64,000 nt of DNA. It comes from Takashimella koratensis. Taxonomy: Eukaryota; Basidiomycota; Tremellomycetes; Trichosporonales; Tetragoniomycetaceae. Below are positions 61,298 to 64,000 of this stretch, piece by piece. The stretch's first letter is position 1. Every line of letters begins with the position of its first letter. The notes under the pieces were generated by a model, which saw only the letters and a list, made by a program, of their open reading frames with translations, made no database searches and was not told where the DNA came from. The translations under genes were made by a program, and so were the position numbers. The DNA is taken from NCBI GenBank assembly GCA_003116875.1, contig BCKT01000010.1, forward strand, positions 682,001 through 746,000, written 5' to 3'.

Positions 61298-62594
61298 CTA
61301 GATATACTTGCTCTCCCTGAGACACCTCGCTAACAGATACGCCGATCTTCTTGACCTCTCTATCCCTTCCCAACCTCCTTCCTTCTCCTTCTCCTCCTCT
61401 GTCCACGTGAACACCTTGGTCTCACCGACCAGTCCATCTGGCACACACCCTGCCAAGAACTCGCGCAATACTGGCTCAGCAGCAGCCCGTTCTGTCCGAC
61501 CGTCCCATTCCGCCTCGAAGACGATACACCCGCTGTTCGGGCTCGGGAGGTTGTGGATCGTAAGGACGATGGGGTTCTGCGTAGGCGTGATAGGGTGGAA
61601 GGTTATTGAGCTGAGAAGGAAAGATTGACCTGCTAGCGCGGTGGCAGTAGCTTGTTGTGCGGTCGTCGATGCGGCCTGCAACGAATAAGGGGTGGGTAAG
61701 GGTAGTCCGGGGAGTGAGGGTCAGTGAATATGTAATTGAGAAGACCTTGATGAGGACTCACCGCTCGTGCGCTCTTTGTGAGACCGATAACAAATTGCGA
61801 CCCGAGATTCTGCAGCAGACTCATGACTGAACCAGCAGGCCGTACTGCCAGAGCCTGATACTGCTCCTTTTCCCTCTCTTTCCCCTTCTCTTTCCCCCTT
61901 TCCTTCCCCTTCACCACCTCCGCTGGCCCGTCTGCGTCATCTGTTAAATCCACTTGCTCGACAATCTCAAACCCATCCGTATCGAGTCCCGACCCGTTCT
62001 TCCCGCCATTTGCACCTGCTCCACTCGCAGTTGCCGACCCCTCCGCCTCCCCTCCCGGTCCGTTGCCCGACTTGGGCTCACTCGGCCCAGCCGACGCCGA
62101 TGGTGCGGGGTCGTCGAGAAACAAATAGGCAGTATCGTCCCTCGCACCCTGAGGAGCAGAGACCTCCCTCATCGGGCTGTTGTATATTGGGTTCGAGTAG
62201 ATCACCGTCGTCAGTGAGCGCTGGTAAGGGGTGGAAGAGGATGGGTCGGGGTTGGGAAAGGTCGCTTTGAATGTTCGGAGCTGGATCGTCGTGCGGTACA
62301 AGAAGTTGAACTAGCGGAGAAGAGGAGTCAGCAGCGCCTCAAGATAGGAGCGAGAGATGCAAGAGTGTCATGATACGGGCTGCAGCGACGGGCTTAAGCT
62401 GTCACTGAACCTCACTTACATCGTAGTGTTCGAGAAGGCGGGAGAAGATGAGATCGCTAATGGCGGCCTTCGGAGGAGGCGCCGTCGCGGTCCACTGCAT
62501 AAGCCTGGGCGATGTAAGCGGCTATTCCCAATAGCTCCCTACATCTCGCTGCGGATCCCACTGGTTATATCTTGACTTACACGGTGTAGCCCAT
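61298..62594 (-). CDS. Mediator subunit 20-like protein
   Basis: 341 residues from exons 62581-62594, 62420-62504, 61762-62310 and 61298-61675. The start MGYTVLMQW, a central strand pair (FLYRTTIQLRTFKATF, QRSLTTVIYS), a later block (SLLQNLGSQFV, then ATALAGQSFLLSSITFHPI, IHNLPS, CIVFEAEW) and a final helix (RSRRSAYLLARCLRES) follow the order of Med20/Srb2, the TBP-like-fold subunit of the Mediator head that pairs with Med18. The fit is by layout and spacing, not by a strong motif. A hydrophilic insert of about 90 residues (Ser/Gly-rich, then KGKERGKEKGKEREKE) separates the halves. The first exon codes only four whole residues. Divergent from APC11 across 314 bases. Confidence 0.5.
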
Positions 62595-62908
62595 GTCTGC
62601 TGGTGTCACTTGCCAAGTTGTAGATGTTGTTGTGGAGAGTAGGTTTCGGTCATTAAGATTCGGCTTCATGGCGAGTTGGATCACGTGATCTCTATCGTCC
62701 ATTGAAAAATCCAGTCGGACGCGTTGAGTTTGCAGCTCGACAACTACCTCAATCCAGCCGTCAACAGACGACAGAGCAAAGACGAGCGATATCTTGCCCT
62801 CGAATCGACTAGTCCGCTCACGACAGACCTTTACTCTTCCCCCGTACTGCGTGGTCCTCCTCGCAGGATCTGGTTCTTCAACAGCGTCATCCTCCGCCTG
62901 CCTTTACG
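62595..62908. promoter_or_regulatory. Divergent promoter of the MED20-like gene and APC11
   Basis: 314 bases between two divergent ATGs; TCACGTGAT at about 62682-62690 is an E-box/CACGTG palindrome. Confidence 0.5.
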
Positions 62909-63584
62909 ATGAAAGTCACGATCAAGTCTTATCAACCCGTCGCGATCTGGAAATGGGACACCTCGCAAGAACCTCACAAACTGTATCACTATGCTCGAGG
63001 TGATGGGTCCGCTGGAGATGATGCGGCGGGTTACGACGAAGATGATGATGAGGACGAGGAAGTGTGTGGGATCTGTCGGTTGGCGTTTGAGAGTTGTTGT
63101 CCCGAGTGCAAGATCCCCGGAGACGATTGTCCCCTGAGTGAGTGGACCTCACGCAAGCTCGTCTAGCATTGTATTCAATGAGCTGACGATGAGCTGTAGT
63201 CTGGGGAGAGTGCACACACGTCTTTCATATGCACTGCCTACTGAAATGGATCGCGACCGAGTCGTCCAACCAACAATGTCCTCTCGACCGACGGCCATGG
63301 GGTGAGGTCTCTTTCCTTCTCCCTCTCCTCTTCATACCTCTTGTCATTTCCTAGCGCTAACGTGAATCTGGTCACTGGCAGTCACCGCGGACCGGAAACC
63401 GGACAAGCTACCAACGACCGCGTCTGGTGCGCCCGTCGCGACGATCGCCTCGGGGCCCCTGCAGATCAATGGGCGAGTGGACATGAACGAGGATTCACAA
63501 GACGGAGACGATTCGAGCGAGATGGGAGCTCAAGGAAATATGAGCAACAGCATGGAGGTAGACGCGAGGGAACTGCCAAGGTAG
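62909..63584 (+). CDS. APC11: Anaphase-promoting complex RING-H2 subunit Apc11
   Basis: Catalytic RING subunit of the APC/C ubiquitin ligase, which pairs with the cullin-like Apc2 and recruits the E2. Exons: 62909-63137, 63200-63301 and 63382-63584; 177 residues. The N-terminus [18 protein letters not shown] is the conserved Apc11 start. An acidic insert (DEDDDEDEE) precedes the RING-H2: [24 protein letters not shown], then [17 protein letters not shown] and [10 protein letters not shown], with all Cys and His ligands in order, including the extra Cys pair of Apc11. The C-terminal 65 or so residues (Ser/Asp/Met-rich) are an extension beyond the usual about 85-165 residues of the family. Confidence 0.95.
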
Positions 63585-64000
63585 CATTATCGAGGTCAAG
63601 GTAGACGCGGTATCGAGGTTGCCAGGTGGCGGCGTGGGTTGAAGGTGAAACGTTACGAAACATTACATCATGACATTGGGAGTAGCTTGTTGTATGCATA
63701 TAACGACTTGACAGGATTGAATGGACGAGCAGGCTGTGTCCATGCATGGAAACGGATACGGATACGGTGCTAGGTGGACGTCCAAGGATGTGACTCTGCT
63801 GCGTTGCCACCCTAGAGCAAACGCAGCACCGCCCTGGTTCTTGGCTCTGTTTTGACCGGCTTCACCCTGACCGACGTCGTGTCCATCCATCTCTGGCCCG
63901 TTCCATTCATCTCAAGACCGCCCATCCCACATCCACCACAGCACCACCTCCCTTGTGTATCCACCGGATCTCCCGACCTCGCCCACACACCACACCCTGC
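63585..64000. other. 3' flank of APC11 and window end
   Basis: 416 bases with the APC11 3' UTR, then CCACC/CACA-rich sequence (about 63900-64000) that resembles the CT/CA-rich leader of a gene starting beyond the window. No start codon with a supported frame was seen. Confidence 0.4.

Overview
The window is a gene-dense stretch of a fungal nuclear chromosome. It holds 21 protein-coding genes, almost all cut by many short introns of about 40 to 150 bases with GTGAGT-like donors, CTGAC/CTAAC-like branch sites and short 3' tails. The GC content is well above 50%. The gene set is ordinary for a fungus (BUD31, geranylgeranyltransferase beta, Rad53, Mss4, APC11, an importin-13-like karyopherin, a delta-8 sphingolipid desaturase with a fused cytochrome b5). 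Intron density and style point to a basidiomycete, most likely a tremellomycete yeast. That assignment is inference. No CRISPR array, transposon, tRNA or rRNA gene was seen. All exon junctions were assigned by hand from splice motifs, reading phase and family similarity, and the exon lengths of each model sum to a multiple of three.

Layout. 1-1317 (+) is the 3' part of an RPAP3-like TPR gene. 2577-4234 (-) is an Nrg1-like C2H2 repressor, with a 5.7-kb CT-rich, repeat-studded gene-free region upstream of it (4235-9916). 9917-13833 (-) is a large protein of unknown function. It shares a G-run-rich divergent promoter with BUD31 (14528-15566, +), followed by CDC43 (15899-17981, +) and a mitochondrial-carrier-like membrane protein (18501-20438, +). 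APA2 (20664-22130, -) is divergent from an AAAP-type transporter (22402-25507, +). RAD53 (26247-29257, -) is divergent from a BSD-domain protein (30323-32615, +). MSS4 (33549-37366, -) is divergent from IBA57/CAF17 (38245-39913, +). A gamma-butyrobetaine dioxygenase-like gene (40234-42456, -) is divergent from a very long frame that joins a TBC Rab-GAP domain to an MTQ2-type eRF1 methyltransferase (42908-48362, +). A sphingolipid desaturase (48627-50675, -) follows, then three (+) genes with no clear family: two intronless ones (51362-52165, 52438-54207) and a secreted protein with arrestin-like segments (54518-56724). The right end holds the importin (56913-61084, +), a MED20-like gene (61298-62594, -) and APC11 (62909-63584, +).

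There is no operon or specialised cluster; neighbours are arranged as divergent and convergent pairs that share short promoters or terminators. The most unusual items are the uninterrupted TBC-MTQ2 frame (with a TBC domain that has lost its glutamine finger), the secreted arrestin-like protein, the orphan pair at 51-54 kb (one with a probable one-base frameshift, the other with an internal duplication), and the long regulatory desert upstream of NRG1.
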